DNA from: Paragemmobacter straminiformis
Lineage (GTDB): Bacteria > Pseudomonadota > Alphaproteobacteria > Rhodobacterales > Rhodobacteraceae
Length of the DNA: 64,000 nucleotides
Direction of reading: 5' to 3'
Assembly: GCF_014243445.1 (NCBI RefSeq)
Contig: NZ_JACLQD010000004.1
Span: forward strand, 310,001 to 374,000
Of the stretch, positions 20,540 to 30,280 are shown piece after piece. Positions within the stretch are counted from its first letter, which is position 1. Every line of letters begins with the position of its first letter. The notes under the pieces are model-generated. The model was not told the origin of the DNA. It did not search any database and was given only the letters and a program-made list of their open reading frames with translations. Both the position numbers and the translations under genes were made by a program.

Positions 20540-20812
20540 CGTTTCTATCTTTTGATATTGCAATTAATATTTAGTCTTTATCTTCTATCTTAATTTATCG
20601 TTTTTTATTTTAACAATCTCGGAGTCCCGTGGTTATTCTGCCACGCGGTAAATTGCAAAACCGTTATAATACAGTTGGATAACAGGCTTTCCCTGCGGGG
20701 CGAAATGCCGTTTTTCCGGAATTTATCGGCGGTTTTACGGGGGGATATTCTCGTGCCCGTTCACACTCATTAGGAAAGGTCCGCAAATTAACGTTCGATA
20801 AGGAGTACGAAT
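20540..20812 (+). promoter_or_regulatory. AT-rich promoter/leader region of the beta-barrel gene
   Basis: In contrast to the GC-rich surroundings, about 20,545-20,625 is strongly AT-rich (runs such as CAATTAATATTTAG and TTTTTTATTTTAAC). The leader then carries several short dyads and a clean AAGGAG site before ATG 20813. Such AT-rich upstream DNA is usual for strongly expressed porin-like genes and for nucleoid-protein control. The DNA between tRNA-Cys and 20,540 holds no convincing gene. Confidence 0.5.
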
Positions 20813-21673
20813 ATGAAATTCGCAAGCGTTCTCGTCGGTCTGGCTGCGGTTGCCGTGGCCGGTGTCGCCCATGCGCAGGATATGGCCTCGGGGATCAGCG
20901 GTGACTTTTCCATCGCGCGCTCGTCGCAGGTCTGGGGCGGGGACAACACCAATACGGTCGGCGTCGATGACCTTTCGGGGCGCGTTCTGGTGCCGCTGTC
21001 CGGCCCCTGGGCCTTGCAGGTCGAGGGAAATTACGGCGCGGTGGCCGGGTCTGACCGCGCGGCGGCCTATGACGACAACCTGTACCTGTCCTACGGCAAC
21101 TTCGGCGCCCATGCGCTTTATCGCGCCGAGCGTTTTCAGGCAGGCGTGATGGCGGCCAAGTCGTCGGCGACGGTCGATGGCGAAGAAGCCTATTACGACA
21201 CGATGCTCGGGCTGGAAGGGCAGACCTATTTCGGGAATGCGACCGTCTGGGGGCAGGTTGCGTCGGTGTCCGGCTATGAGGAATATGCCGGAAACGAGGA
21301 CCTGAGCCTTGGCGTGGTGCGGGGCGGTGTGCGCTATTTCATCGGTGATGCGACGAGGATCGACCTTGAAGGCACCTATGCGAAAGGCACCTTTGACGAT
21401 TACGACGCGAAGATCGCGTTCTGGGGCGTCGGGGTCGAACACCAGATCGTCTCGGAAGCGAATTACGGCGTGTCGGTCTTTGCCCGCTACGAAGGCAGCA
21501 ACTTCGACTTCACCGACGATTATTCGTCCGAGGCATGGCTGTCGGACAAGACCATCAAGGTGGGTCTGTCGATCAAGTTCGGCGGCAAGAGCCTGCGCGA
21601 GGCTGACCGGAGCGGTGCCAACACCGACCTGATCAATGCGGGCCGGTTCAACATCATCGACTCGACCTATTGA
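20813..21673 (+). CDS. outer-membrane beta-barrel protein, porin-like
   Basis: A 286-residue exported protein. The signal peptide MKFASVLVGLAAVAVAGVAHA is cleaved before QDMASG. The mature part has alternating hydrophobic/polar strands with aromatic girdles (LQVEGNYGAV, NLYLSYGNFGAHALYR, YGVSVFARYEGSNF, IKVGLSIKFGGKSL). There is no plug or catalytic motif. It resembles the small Rhodobacterales outer-membrane barrel group. The strong ribosome site, AT-rich promoter and downstream hairpin point to high expression as a single gene. The transported solute is unknown. Confidence 0.75.
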   Translation: MKFASVLVGLAAVAVAGVAHAQDMASGISGDFSIARSSQVWGGDNTNTVGVDDLSGRVLVPLSGPWALQVEGNYGAVAGSDRAAAYDDNLYLSYGNFGAHALYRAERFQAGVMAAKSSATVDGEEAYYDTMLGLEGQTYFGNATVWGQVASVSGYEEYAGNEDLSLGVVRGGVRYFIGDATRIDLEGTYAKGTFDDYDAKIAFWGVGVEHQIVSEANYGVSVFARYEGSNFDFTDDYSSEAWLSDKTIKVGLSIKFGGKSLREADRSGANTDLINAGRFNIIDSTY

Positions 21674-21683
21674 TCGTGATTGC

Positions 21684-21717
21684 ACCGCCCCCCGGAATGG
21701 TTGTTCCGGGGGGCGGT
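21684..21717 (+). terminator. 14-bp perfect hairpin after the beta-barrel gene
   Basis: ACCGCCCCCCGGAA (21684-21697), loop TGGTTG, and its exact complement (21704-21717), 11 bp past the stop. No U-run follows, so it acts as an intrinsic terminator without U-tract or as an mRNA-stabilising hairpin. Confidence 0.65.
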
Positions 21718-21773
21718 TGCGCATGTGCGGGGTGCCATTGCGGCCCCCCGAGTGCCGCTTCGGGCGCAGGCGG

Positions 21774-22877
21774 TCAGGCCAGTTCGCTGACGCGGTAGGC
21801 GGCGCGGGCGAGCCAATCGGGGTCGATCTCGACTCCCCAGCCCGGTTCGGCGGTGATGATGGCATGGCCGTCCTCGATCCGGTAGGGATCGTTGCGGAAC
21901 AGTCCCTGCTGCCACGGGTAGTAATCGGCGCCCTCGATGGAGAATTCGAGGTATTTGCCAGCGTTGGGCAAGGCCTTGAGCAGGTGCATGGTGCAGATCG
22001 TCACCAGCCCGAGGTTGGCGGCATGCGGGGTGACCGGCAGGCCTGCGGCGGCGGCCATGCGGGCCACGTGCAGCGTGCGGTGGATGCCGCCCATATACAT
22101 CACGTCGGGCTGGAGGATATCGACCGAGCGGCGGTCGAGCATGAGTTGCCAGCTTGAATATTCGCAGTCCTGTTCGCCCCCTGTGACATCGAGCGCGAGT
22201 GCGGCACGCACGCGCGCGGTGGCGTCATAGTCCCAATAGGGGCAGGGTTCCTCGAAATGGCCGATGCCATTGTCTTGCAAGAGGTGGCCCAGTTCGATGG
22301 CGCGGGGGGCCGAGTAGCAGGAATTGGCGTCGACCAGTTTGTCGATGCCGTCGCCAAGCGCGCGCGAGACGGTTTGCACCACCTCGGGGGTGCGGCCGGG
22401 CCATTCGTCCTGATCGCGCCCGCATTCGCGCCCGACGCGCCATTTGAAGGCGGTAAAGCCCTGTTCGTCGCGCAGACGCCGGAAGCGGGCGGCTTCGTCC
22501 GCGGGCGTGATGTCGCGTTTCATCGAGGAGGCATAGGCGCGCAGCTTGCCGGGGGTGCCGCCAAGCAGTTCGACGACGGGCTTGCCCTGAAGCTTGCCGT
22601 TCAGGTCCCAGAGTGCGGTATCGAGCCCCGCCATCGCGCGGCGCAGGTAAGAGCCCGGGAATTTGTGTTCGCGTTCCTGGATGAGGTCCAGAGTGTCAGC
22701 GAAATCGGTGGCGTCGGTGCCGAGCGCATGGGGCGCGATCTGGCGGTGGAACACTTCGGTCGTGATGTCGGCGAGGTAGGTCGAGACCTGACCCCAGCCC
22801 TGCGCGCCGGTTTCGGTGGTGGCACGCACGAAGGCAAGGTCGGGGGTGCCGAAGGTTTCGAGGCGGGTGATCTTCAT
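21774..22877 (-). CDS. mandelate racemase/muconate lactonizing enzyme family protein
   Basis: A 367-residue enolase-superfamily enzyme. The capping domain comes first (MKITRLETF), then a barrel. A Lys-x-Arg pair (FKWRVG) supplies the acid/base Lys. Metal ligands are Asp in DANSCY, Glu in [10 protein letters not shown] and Glu in TGGEQDCEY, and the opposite base is His in VTPHAANLG. The set fits sugar-acid dehydratases or racemases, but the substrate cannot be fixed. ATG 22877 is used; the longer frame to 23081 runs through GC-rich repeats. It is convergent with the beta-barrel gene. Confidence 0.85.
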   Translation of the reverse strand: MKITRLETFGTPDLAFVRATTETGAQGWGQVSTYLADITTEVFHRQIAPHALGTDATDFADTLDLIQEREHKFPGSYLRRAMAGLDTALWDLNGKLQGKPVVELLGGTPGKLRAYASSMKRDITPADEAARFRRLRDEQGFTAFKWRVGRECGRDQDEWPGRTPEVVQTVSRALGDGIDKLVDANSCYSAPRAIELGHLLQDNGIGHFEEPCPYWDYDATARVRAALALDVTGGEQDCEYSSWQLMLDRRSVDILQPDVMYMGGIHRTLHVARMAAAAGLPVTPHAANLGLVTICTMHLLKALPNAGKYLEFSIEGADYYPWQQGLFRNDPYRIEDGHAIITAEPGWGVEIDPDWLARAAYRVSELA

Positions 22878-23131
22878 GGGCGCGGTCCTTTCGGGCTGCC
22901 GTGGCTTGGCGCGAGCCAAGCGCGTTGCGGGCCTGCGGTCTGTTCCATTCGCGACCTCGGGGCGGGGGCGGGGGCGCGGACGGGGGCAGCGGACGGGGGC
23001 GCGGATGGGGCGGGCATCCATCGGGATGGGTTGGCCATAGCCGCATGGTCGGAACAACCGCAACGGGCATGACATTCGCAACGTGACCGTCAGAGGCGGG
23101 CTGTGGGAGTCCGCTCCGGACAGGTTATGCC

Positions 23132-24892
23132 ATGAGTGTCATTGCACTTGAGACGGGTGCGGCTGCCATCGCGCCGAAGAGCCTTGCCATCGACGGCATG
23201 GACTTTGGATACAATTATTCCGGGTTCCGGCCGGTCGACCGGTTCGAGAACCAGCTTGCCGACAACCATGTAGGGTTGATCACATGGCCGGGCGGAACGC
23301 TTTGCGAGCGCAGTCCGGACCGCTACGGTTTCCAGTTCGACGGCCTTTACAATCCGGCGTTGAACCGGCCCGGTCTGGCCGAGATGTTCCAGATCGCCCG
23401 CGCCGAGGGGGCGGGGCTGTCGGTCGTGCTGCCCACGGTGCGATATGAGGGCGACGATGCCGCCCTGCGTGCGGATGTGCATGATTTCATGGGAAAATTG
23501 CTGGGCGGGCACTACGGCCCCTTGCCGGATCATTTGCAGCTCGAGGTTGGAAACGAGTGGTATGTGGCCTTTGGTTCGGGCCTTGGGGATGCGGCGGCCT
23601 ACGGGCATGTGGCCGATATCTACGTGCAGGAGATGGCGCGCGCGCTCGAGGACCCTTCGGTCAATCTGATCGGCGCGGATGTGGATATCGCCGTGCAATG
23701 CGGGCGCACGCTGGAAGAGGACGAGGCGATCCGTGCCGAGTTCCACGGCGACGATCTTGCAGAGGTGGACATGGTCATCCACCACCGGTTCGCGCTGTCC
23801 GCGACGGGTGTGGACCGGACCGCCGACGAGGTGGGGCGCATCCTCGATGCATGGGAGACGGACGCGGCGGCGCATGGCGGAGACCGGCCGGAGCTGTTTC
23901 TGGGCACCTACAATGTCGGTTCTTTGACACGTGACGAGGCGTTGGACCAGTACATCAAGGCCGAGGCCGATCTTGGCCATGTGGTCAGGGCCTCGGACAT
24001 CGACCTTGAACACCGGACGGACGCGCCGTTCGAGCGTTTCTGGCAGGATCAGCTTGGCGCGCGGGATTACGGGCCAGAGCATCCGCGCCTGCTGCTCGAG
24101 ATGTTTGCGGAATATGGCGGCGAGGGCATGGGCGGGGCCGGTGTCTACGGGGTGGACATGGTGCATGCCGGACGCTTCACCACGCAGGATGCGCAGGGGC
24201 ATGTGCAGGATTTCGTCGCACAGGACATGCTCGACATGCTGGCGGAATCGACGCAAGGCACGCGGCTTCTGAAGATCGGCCTGACCAATGACCGCGGCGA
24301 CGATGTCTGGGCCTATGGCTTCGAGAACGAGGACAAGCTGGTGGTGTTCCTGTCGGCCGATGACCTGCCGCCCGGCACGGTGACGCTGGCGATGAAGGGG
24401 GTGGGGACGACCTACAAGGCGGTCTATGGCGAAAGCCTGACGGCGAAGGTGCCCGATGACTGGATGACCCGCTTCGACGTGCCGGACAATGCGCAGGTGG
24501 ACGAGACCAACGAAGGCAGGACCTATGCGGTGGGCGTCCGCCATGCCGTCACGCCGACGGCGGATGCGGAAGGTGTGACGGTGGCGCTGGACCAGCCCTA
24601 CGAGGTGGTGCGGCTGAGCTTTGCCAAGACCGATGCGGGGCTGCGCGAGATCGGGTCCTATTCGCATGACCACGGGGTCGAGCTTGCGGGACCGCTGGTC
24701 GAGACGACCGAGGTGGTCGGCGATCCGGCGGCCGAGGAAGATGCCGGCGCGGGGCATGGCCTTGGCGCGCATCATGACACGGCCGGAGCCGACCCGGTCG
24801 AGGACGGGGCGGATCATGGCGGCGATCTGGGGATCGGCGGCCTGCTTGCGGCCTTCGTGCCGCTGCTGCTGCTACTTGGCGGCGGGATCTGA
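23132..24892 (+). CDS. glycoside-hydrolase-like protein with hydrophobic C-terminal tail
   Basis: A 586-residue protein with no N-terminal signal peptide. Residues ~20-370 look like a (beta/alpha)8 hydrolase of the GH-A type: LEVGNEWYV places the Asn-Glu acid/base motif at a strand end, and [13 protein letters not shown] could hold the second acid. A beta-rich domain follows (to ~500). The tail is acidic and His-rich, then ends in [16 protein letters not shown], a single hydrophobic segment at the extreme C-terminus. Surface anchoring or export by the tail is possible. It overlaps the convergent peptidase gene by 21 bp. Substrate unknown. Confidence 0.65.
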   Translation: MSVIALETGAAAIAPKSLAIDGMDFGYNYSGFRPVDRFENQLADNHVGLITWPGGTLCERSPDRYGFQFDGLYNPALNRPGLAEMFQIARAEGAGLSVVLPTVRYEGDDAALRADVHDFMGKLLGGHYGPLPDHLQLEVGNEWYVAFGSGLGDAAAYGHVADIYVQEMARALEDPSVNLIGADVDIAVQCGRTLEEDEAIRAEFHGDDLAEVDMVIHHRFALSATGVDRTADEVGRILDAWETDAAAHGGDRPELFLGTYNVGSLTRDEALDQYIKAEADLGHVVRASDIDLEHRTDAPFERFWQDQLGARDYGPEHPRLLLEMFAEYGGEGMGGAGVYGVDMVHAGRFTTQDAQGHVQDFVAQDMLDMLAESTQGTRLLKIGLTNDRGDDVWAYGFENEDKLVVFLSADDLPPGTVTLAMKGVGTTYKAVYGESLTAKVPDDWMTRFDVPDNAQVDETNEGRTYAVGVRHAVTPTADAEGVTVALDQPYEVVRLSFAKTDAGLREIGSYSHDHGVELAGPLVETTEVVGDPAAEEDAGAGHGLGAHHDTAGADPVEDGADHGGDLGIGGLLAAFVPLLLLLGGGI

Positions 24893-25954
24893 GCGGAACA
24901 GCGCCGCAAGTGCTGCGGTGTCGATGGCGGGCAGGATCTGGCCTGCCGGGCGGAAGGTCGGGACCGGTTCGGCGGCGACGAGGGCGTTGACGATGGCCTC
25001 GTCGGTCGCCTCGACCGCGGCGAGGTAGAGCGGGTCGATGTGGTGCGGGTTCAGCGCCTGACGGTCGCAGAGCGGACCTGCATGTTCGGGCATCGGCCCC
25101 GCGTCGGCGGTGGAAAAGGCAAGGAAGATGTCGCCCGAACTGTTGCCGCCCGCCGTGCCCGACCGCGCGATGCCGAGGGCCGCCCGTTTGGCGAGGGCGC
25201 GCAGCGACAGCGCCGAGAGCGGGGCATCGGTGGCGAGGATGACGATGATCGAGCCGGTCTCGCGCGGGGGCGGGGCGGTTTCGGGGAAAAGCCGGCCCAA
25301 GGGTTTGCCAAGGATCGTCAGCCAGTCGCGCAGCCCGTGGTTGGCCTGAACCAGCGCGCCGAGCGTGTAGTCGCGCCCGATGGTCACGCGGCGCGAGGCG
25401 GTGCCGGTGCCTGCCTTGAACCCGTAGGCGATCATGCCGTTGCCGCCGCCGGTGTTGCCTTCGGCGACAGGGCCGCCCCGGGCCGAGGCAAGGGCCGCGC
25501 GCGCGTGATCGGGGGTCACGCGCATGGCGTTGATGTCGTTGAGCCTGCCGTCATAGGTTTCGGCCACCACGGGCATGGCCCAGGCGTGGCCTGCGAAATG
25601 GTCGGGGTAGCGGTCGATCATCCAGCGCGTGGCGGCGCTGTGGCAGGCGCCGATGGCATGGGTGTTGGTGACGAGGACGGGGCCGAAGAAATAGCCCGCG
25701 TCGTCGATCCAGTGCGTGCCCGTCATCTCGCCATTGCCGTTGAGCGAGAAATGGCCCGCCATGACAGGGCGGGGCGTGCCGCTGTCGGCGCGCGGCAGAA
25801 GGGCGGTGACGCCGGTGCGCAGACCGATGGCATGATCGGTCAGGGTCGTGAAGCCGACCGCGATGCCTGCGACATCGGTGATGGCATTCAGGGGGCCGGG
25901 CGTGCCGGGGAAGGGCAGGCCAAGATCGCGGGCGCGGGGTTTCGTGTCGGTCAT
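24872..25954 (-). CDS. P1-family (DmpA/BapA-type, S58) aminopeptidase
   Basis: A 360-residue Ntn-type hydrolase that matures by self-cleavage. The cleavage and nucleophile site is Gly234-Ser235 in ETGSIIVILATDAPL, as in DmpA, where the freed Ser is the nucleophile. Other hallmarks are GNTGGGNGMIAYGFKAG, the oxyanion patch AGGNSSGDIFLAFS and the N-terminal NAITDVAGIAVGFTTL. Family members cleave L-, D- or beta-amino-acyl peptides. No signal peptide is seen, so it is cytoplasmic. ATG 25954 is used, with convergent overlap on the glycosidase-like gene. Confidence 0.9.
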   Translation of the reverse strand: MTDTKPRARDLGLPFPGTPGPLNAITDVAGIAVGFTTLTDHAIGLRTGVTALLPRADSGTPRPVMAGHFSLNGNGEMTGTHWIDDAGYFFGPVLVTNTHAIGACHSAATRWMIDRYPDHFAGHAWAMPVVAETYDGRLNDINAMRVTPDHARAALASARGGPVAEGNTGGGNGMIAYGFKAGTGTASRRVTIGRDYTLGALVQANHGLRDWLTILGKPLGRLFPETAPPPRETGSIIVILATDAPLSALSLRALAKRAALGIARSGTAGGNSSGDIFLAFSTADAGPMPEHAGPLCDRQALNPHHIDPLYLAAVEATDEAIVNALVAAEPVPTFRPAGQILPAIDTAALAALFRSDPAAK

Positions 25955-26031
25955 GGGGAAAGACTGCTGCCTTTGGGCCGGTCTGTAAAGCCGTGCCGTG
26001 GCGGGTCTGCCCGTGCGGGGGCCAGCCCCCG

Positions 26032-26112
26032 CGCCCCCGGAGTATTGGGGCAAGGATGAAGGGAAAGGGCGGATCCCCCTGTTCATCCTTGTCCAAATAC
26101 TCCGCAGGGGGT
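26032..26112. repeat. intergenic palindrome, GAGTATTGGGGCAAGGATGAA type
   Basis: The left arm (about 26032-26060, CCCCCGGAGTATTGGGGCAAGG then ATGAA) and right arm (about 26082-26110, TTCATCCTTG then TCCAAATACTCCG) are inverse copies around a GGATCC-containing loop. It lies in the 319-bp gap between the divergent P1 peptidase and aminotransferase genes and belongs to the same family as 382-456. Confidence 0.8.
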
Positions 26113-26273
26113 GCGGGGGGGCGCGCAGCCCCCCGCGTGCCGCGGCCGAAACTTGCGCTGGACTTATCGGCATGGGTCTGTTGGCCCTATAGCCGCGGCG
26201 GGCAGTAGGGGATGATGCGGCCAAGTCCCTGCGGTCTGCGGGGGGTCATGCATTGCACGGAAAGGACGCGCCC

Positions 26274-27656
26274 ATGGAAGGGTTGGATCGGTTCAACGAT
26301 ATCAGTCAGGTGGTCGAGGCCGACCGCGCCCATGTCTGGCATCACCTCAGCCAGCACAAGCAGTACGAAACCGGCGTCGATCCGCGTGTGATCGTCGAAG
26401 GCAAGGGCATGAAGGTCTGGGATGCCAAGGGCAAGGAGCATCTCGATGCCGTGTCGGGCGGTGTCTGGACCGTCAACGTGGGTTACGGGCGAGAGAGCAT
26501 CGCCAATGCGGTGCGCGACCAGCTGATCAAGATGAACTATTTCGCGGGTGCGGCGGGGTCGATCCCCGGGTCGATCTTTGCGCAGCGGCTGATCGAGAAG
26601 ATGCCGGGGATGAGCCGGGTCTACTATTCCAACTCGGGGTCGGAAGCGAACGAGAAGGTCTACAAGATGGTGCGCCAGATCGCGCACAAGCACCACGGCG
26701 GCAAGAAGTGGAAGATCCTTTACCGCGACCGCGACTATCACGGCACGACGATCGGCACGCTGGCGACCAGCGGGCAGGACCAGCGGGCGATGCAATACGG
26801 GCCCTATCCCGACGGCTTCGTGCGCGTTCCCCATTGCCTCGAATACCGCAAGCAGTGGGATGTCGAGAACTATGGCGAGCGCGCCGCCGAGGCCATCGAG
26901 GAGGTGATCCTGCGCGAGGGGCCGGATACGGTGGGCTGCCTCGTCCTCGAGCCGGTGACGGCGGGCGGCGGCGTGATCGTGCCGCCCAAGGGCTATTGGG
27001 AGAAGGTGCAGGAGATTTGCCGCAAGTATGACATCCTGCTGCATATCGACGAAGTGGTCTGCGGCGTGGGGCGGACCGGCACGTGGTTCGGCTACCAGCA
27101 TTACGGCATCCAGCCCGATTTCGTGACGATGGCCAAGGGTGTCGCCTCTGGCTATGCCGCGATTTCCTGCACGGTGACGACCGAAAAGGTCTTTGCGCTG
27201 TTCAAGGACGACCCGACCGACACGATGAGCTATTTCCGCGACATCTCGACCTTTGGCGGCTGCACGGCCGGACCTGCGGCGGCGCTGGAGAACATGAACA
27301 TCATCGAGCGCGAGGGCCTGCTGGAGAACACCATCAGGATGGGCGACTATTGCCTTGGCCGTCTGGGCGAGCTGATGGAGAAGCACAAGGTCATCGGCGA
27401 TGTGCGCGGCAAGGGGTTGTTCCTTGGTGCCGAGCTGGTGGCGGACCGTGCCACCAAGGAGCCTGCCGACGAGAAGAAAGTGCAGGCGGTGGTGGCCGAT
27501 TGCATGGCGCAAGGGGTGATCATCGGGGCGACCAACCGCTCGCTTCCCGGTCTGAACAACACGCTTTGCCTTTCGCCCGCGCTGATCGCGACGAGCGACG
27601 ACATCGACCAGATCATCGAGGCGATGGACGGGGCCATCGGGCGCGTTTTCGCCTGA
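26274..27656 (+). CDS. tpa: class III aminotransferase, taurine–pyruvate aminotransferase type
   Basis: A 460-residue PLP enzyme of the omega-aminotransferase group. Landmarks are YYSNSGSEANEKVYKMVRQ, YRDRDYHGTTIGTL, the PLP-phosphate Asp in LLHIDEVVCGVGRTG, and the Schiff-base Lys in FVTMAKGVASGYA. The start DRFNDISQVVEADRAHVWHHLSQHK (split at the hyphenless junction) is characteristic of the Tpa group of Rhodobacteraceae and Paracoccus, which turns taurine and pyruvate into sulfoacetaldehyde and alanine. Sulfoacetaldehyde acetyltransferase (Xsc) is not nearby, so the taurine assignment rests on family resemblance. ATG 26274 follows AAAGGA. Confidence 0.75.
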   Translation: MEGLDRFNDISQVVEADRAHVWHHLSQHKQYETGVDPRVIVEGKGMKVWDAKGKEHLDAVSGGVWTVNVGYGRESIANAVRDQLIKMNYFAGAAGSIPGSIFAQRLIEKMPGMSRVYYSNSGSEANEKVYKMVRQIAHKHHGGKKWKILYRDRDYHGTTIGTLATSGQDQRAMQYGPYPDGFVRVPHCLEYRKQWDVENYGERAAEAIEEVILREGPDTVGCLVLEPVTAGGGVIVPPKGYWEKVQEICRKYDILLHIDEVVCGVGRTGTWFGYQHYGIQPDFVTMAKGVASGYAAISCTVTTEKVFALFKDDPTDTMSYFRDISTFGGCTAGPAAALENMNIIEREGLLENTIRMGDYCLGRLGELMEKHKVIGDVRGKGLFLGAELVADRATKEPADEKKVQAVVADCMAQGVIIGATNRSLPGLNNTLCLSPALIATSDDIDQIIEAMDGAIGRVFA

Positions 27657-27698
27657 GGTCAGGGGACGGCGGCGCGGGTGACCGCGCGGTGTGCAAGG

Positions 27699-27729
27699 CG
27701 CGGCCTCCGGAAACGGGGGCCGCGTTTTT
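27699..27729 (+). terminator. rho-independent terminator of tpa
   Basis: Stem CGCGGCCTCCG / CGGGGGCCGCG (one U-G pair), GAAA loop, then TTTTT, 43 bp after the stop. Confidence 0.9.
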
Positions 27730-27813
27730 GCTTGTGCGGCGGCCGCGCCGCCTGCGGGGTTGCGAAGCGGGTGGGCGGGGGCTAGGTCTTTGGCCAAAGG
27801 ATAGGAGAAAGCC

Positions 27814-28413
27814 ATGTTCACCGGCATCGTCACCGACATCGGGCGCGTCTTGGAGACCGAGCAGCAGGGCGACCTGCGGGCGCGGATCGGCACGGGATAC
27901 GATGTGGCGGGAATCGACATCGGGGCCAGCATCGCCTGCGACGGGGTCTGCCTGACGGTGATCGCGCTGGGGACGAGCCCGCAGAACTGGTTCGACGTGC
28001 AGATCAGCGCCGAGACGGTGTCGAAGACCAACCTCGACGGATGGGGGGCGGGCAAGCGCATCAACCTTGAACGCGCGCTGAAGCTGGGGGACGAGCTGGG
28101 CGGGCATATCGTTTCGGGCCATGTCGACGGTCTGGCAGAGGTGGTGGGGCTGCGCCCCGAGGGGGACAGCCTGCGCGTGACCTTCCGCGCGCCGCATGCG
28201 CTGGCGGGGTTCATCGCGCCCAAGGGGTCGGTGGCGTTGAACGGCACCTCGCTGACGGTGAACGAGGTTCAGGGCACCGATTTCGGCATCAACTTCATTC
28301 CCCATACCCAGAAGGCGACGACATGGGGCGAGGTGAAGCTGGGGGACCGCGTGAACCTCGAGGTCGATACGATGGCCCGCTATGTGGCGCGGCTGCGGGA
28401 ATGGGGCCAGTAA
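27814..28413 (+). CDS. ribE: riboflavin synthase alpha chain
   Basis: A 199-residue trimeric enzyme joining two 6,7-dimethyl-8-ribityllumazine molecules to riboflavin. It starts with the canonical MFTGIVTDIG and has two homologous barrels (SIACDGVCLTV in the first, GSVALNGTSLTVNEV in the second), plus the GGHIVSGHVDG loop between. The ribosome site AGGAG is strong. It opens a riboflavin block with ribB and ribH; no FMN riboswitch is seen in either leader. Confidence 0.95.
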   Translation: MFTGIVTDIGRVLETEQQGDLRARIGTGYDVAGIDIGASIACDGVCLTVIALGTSPQNWFDVQISAETVSKTNLDGWGAGKRINLERALKLGDELGGHIVSGHVDGLAEVVGLRPEGDSLRVTFRAPHALAGFIAPKGSVALNGTSLTVNEVQGTDFGINFIPHTQKATTWGEVKLGDRVNLEVDTMARYVARLREWGQ

Positions 28414-28679
28414 GGGCGCGGCGGCCGGGGCCTGCGGAAGGTCCGGGCGCGCGGGCGGATTGTCTGCCGCATAAGGGGCGCATCCGGGCCGCGCGGCCCT
28501 GCAGCGTGCGGCACGGGTAGAATTATCTTCCAAGATATTCCGCCCAAAGCAACGGGGGCTTCCGACTTTGCCGCAAAGGGTGTTTTCGCGCCCTTGCACA
28601 GCCCTTGTGCGGTGCCCTTGCACTGGCAATTCACCGGCAGAATCGTTAGGAGGCAAGGCGAGAGTTGCAGGAGCCTGCC

Positions 28680-29774
28680 ATGAGCGAGACGAAGACAGAT
28701 TTCTCGGACGCCATTTCCTCGGTCGAGGAGATCATCGAGGATGCCCGCAACGGGCGGATGTTCATCCTTGTCGATCACGAGGACCGCGAGAACGAGGGGG
28801 ATCTGGTCATCCCCGCGCAGATGTGCACGCCGAGTGCCATCAACTTCATGGCGACGCACGGGCGCGGGCTGATCTGTCTGGCGATGCCTGCGGCGCGGGT
28901 GGACGCGCTGGGCCTGCCCTTGATGAGCCCGAAGAATTCGAGCCGGCACGAGACCGCCTTTACCCTGTCGATCGAAGCGCGCGAAGGTGTCACGACGGGG
29001 ATTTCGGCGGCGGACCGTGCCTTGACCGTTTCGGTCGCCATCGACCCGTCCAAGGGGCCGCAGGATATCGCGACGCCGGGGCACATCTTCCCGCTGCGGG
29101 CGCGTGACGGGGGCGTGCTGGTGCGCGCGGGCCATACCGAAGCGGCGGTGGATGTGAGCCGCCTTGCGGGGCTGAACCCGTCGGGGGTGATCTGCGAGAT
29201 CATGAACGACGACGGCACGATGGCGCGCCTGCCGGACCTGATTTCCTTTGCCCAGAAGCACGGGCTGAAGATCGGCACGATTTCGGACCTGATCGCCTAT
29301 CGCCGCCGTCATGACAATCTGGTCAACGAGAAGGCGGTCAAGCGCATCACCTCGGCGCATGGAGGCGACTGGCTGATGCGGGTCTTTGCCGACGAGACGC
29401 AGGGCGCCGAACATGTCGTGCTGACCAAGGGCGATCTGACCAGCGATGCGCCGGTGCTGGTGCGGGTGCATGCGTTGAACCCGCTCGAGGATGTGCTGGG
29501 GATCGGCGGGGCGGGTGATCTGCCCGCCGCGATGCGGCTGATCGCCGCCGAAGGGCGGGGTGCGGTCGTGCTGCTGCGCGACACGACGATGAAGATGGTC
29601 GAGGGGGGCGAACATTCGCCGCAAACGCTGCGCCAATACGGGCTTGGCGCGCAGATCCTGTCGGCGCTGGGGCTTTCCAGGATCACGCTGGTGACGAATT
29701 CGCAGGCGCCCAAGGTCGTCGGCCTCGAGGCCTATGGGCTGTCGATCACGGGCACGCGCCCGATTGTGGAGTGA
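28680..29774 (+). CDS. ribB: 3,4-dihydroxy-2-butanone 4-phosphate synthase with degenerate GTP cyclohydrolase II domain
   Basis: A 364-residue fusion. The N-terminal domain (about 15-215) is an intact RibB that makes the four-carbon riboflavin precursor: DHEDRENEGDLV, RHETAFTLSIEAREGVTTGIS and GHTEAAVDVSRLAGL carry the active-site acids, Cys/His and metal ligands. The C-terminal domain aligns with RibA, but the zinc cysteine cluster and catalytic loop are gone (VHALNPLEDVLGIGGAGD where Cys-rich sequence is expected). A separate RibA must therefore act. ATG 28680 is used. It is followed 5 bp later by ribH. Confidence 0.92.
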   Translation: MSETKTDFSDAISSVEEIIEDARNGRMFILVDHEDRENEGDLVIPAQMCTPSAINFMATHGRGLICLAMPAARVDALGLPLMSPKNSSRHETAFTLSIEAREGVTTGISAADRALTVSVAIDPSKGPQDIATPGHIFPLRARDGGVLVRAGHTEAAVDVSRLAGLNPSGVICEIMNDDGTMARLPDLISFAQKHGLKIGTISDLIAYRRRHDNLVNEKAVKRITSAHGGDWLMRVFADETQGAEHVVLTKGDLTSDAPVLVRVHALNPLEDVLGIGGAGDLPAAMRLIAAEGRGAVVLLRDTTMKMVEGGEHSPQTLRQYGLGAQILSALGLSRITLVTNSQAPKVVGLEAYGLSITGTRPIVE

Positions 29775-29779
29775 CGCGG

Positions 29780-30280
29780 ATGGCTGCTTCGGAAAAGCAT
29801 TACACGCTGGCCTTGCCGCGCTTTGACAAGCCGGTGAAGCTGCTTGTCGTGGTGGCGCCCTATTACAGGGACATCGCCGACAATCTGGTTCAGGGGGCGC
29901 AGGCCACGGCGGCGGCCTGCGGGGCCGAGGTCGAGGTGATCGAGGTGCCCGGTGCCCTTGAGGTGCCGACCGCCATCGCGCTTGCCGAGCGGCAGGCGCA
30001 ATATGATGGCTATGTGGCGCTGGGCTGCGTGATCCGTGGCGAGACCACGCATTACGATACCGTGTGCAATGACAGCAGCCGTGCGCTGAGCCTGCTGGGG
30101 TTGCAGGGGGCTTGCATCGGCAATGGCATCCTGACGGTCGAGAACCGCGCGCAGGCCGAAGTGCGGGCGGACCCTGCGGGGCAGAACAAGGGGGGCGGCG
30201 CTGCTGCTGCCGCCTTGCATCTTGTCGCGCTTTCCCGCAAATGGGCCGGCCAGACCAAGGGGATCGGATTTCGGGCATGA
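29780..30280 (+). CDS. ribH: 6,7-dimethyl-8-ribityllumazine synthase
   Basis: A 166-residue lumazine synthase, the penultimate riboflavin step. The motifs are VPGALEVPTAIALAE, ALGCVIRGETTHYDTV (substrate loop) and GILTVENRAQAEVRA, with the catalytic His in TTHYD. ATG 29780 is chosen; a GTG at 29771 overlaps the ribB stop. It overlaps nusB by 4 bp, the usual ribH-nusB pairing. Confidence 0.95.
   Translation: MAASEKHYTLALPRFDKPVKLLVVVAPYYRDIADNLVQGAQATAAACGAEVEVIEVPGALEVPTAIALAERQAQYDGYVALGCVIRGETTHYDTVCNDSSRALSLLGLQGACIGNGILTVENRAQAEVRADPAGQNKGGGAAAAALHLVALSRKWAGQTKGIGFRA

Noticed and set aside
20307-20555. 82-codon Cys-rich frame after tRNA-Cys
   Set aside because: It has a TTG start without ribosome site, no family resemblance, and composition typical of chance frames in GC-rich DNA.
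23090-24817. 575-codon frame opposite the glycosidase-like gene
   Set aside because: Antisense shadow; no recognisable domain, His/Arg-rich composition typical of reversed GC-rich coding DNA.
28414-28679. FMN riboswitch upstream of ribB
   Set aside because: The conserved RFN core (GGGG..GAAATTCCC..ACCGGCGGT) is absent. Only GC-rich spacer, an AT-richer patch and CCCTTGCAC-type short repeats are present.
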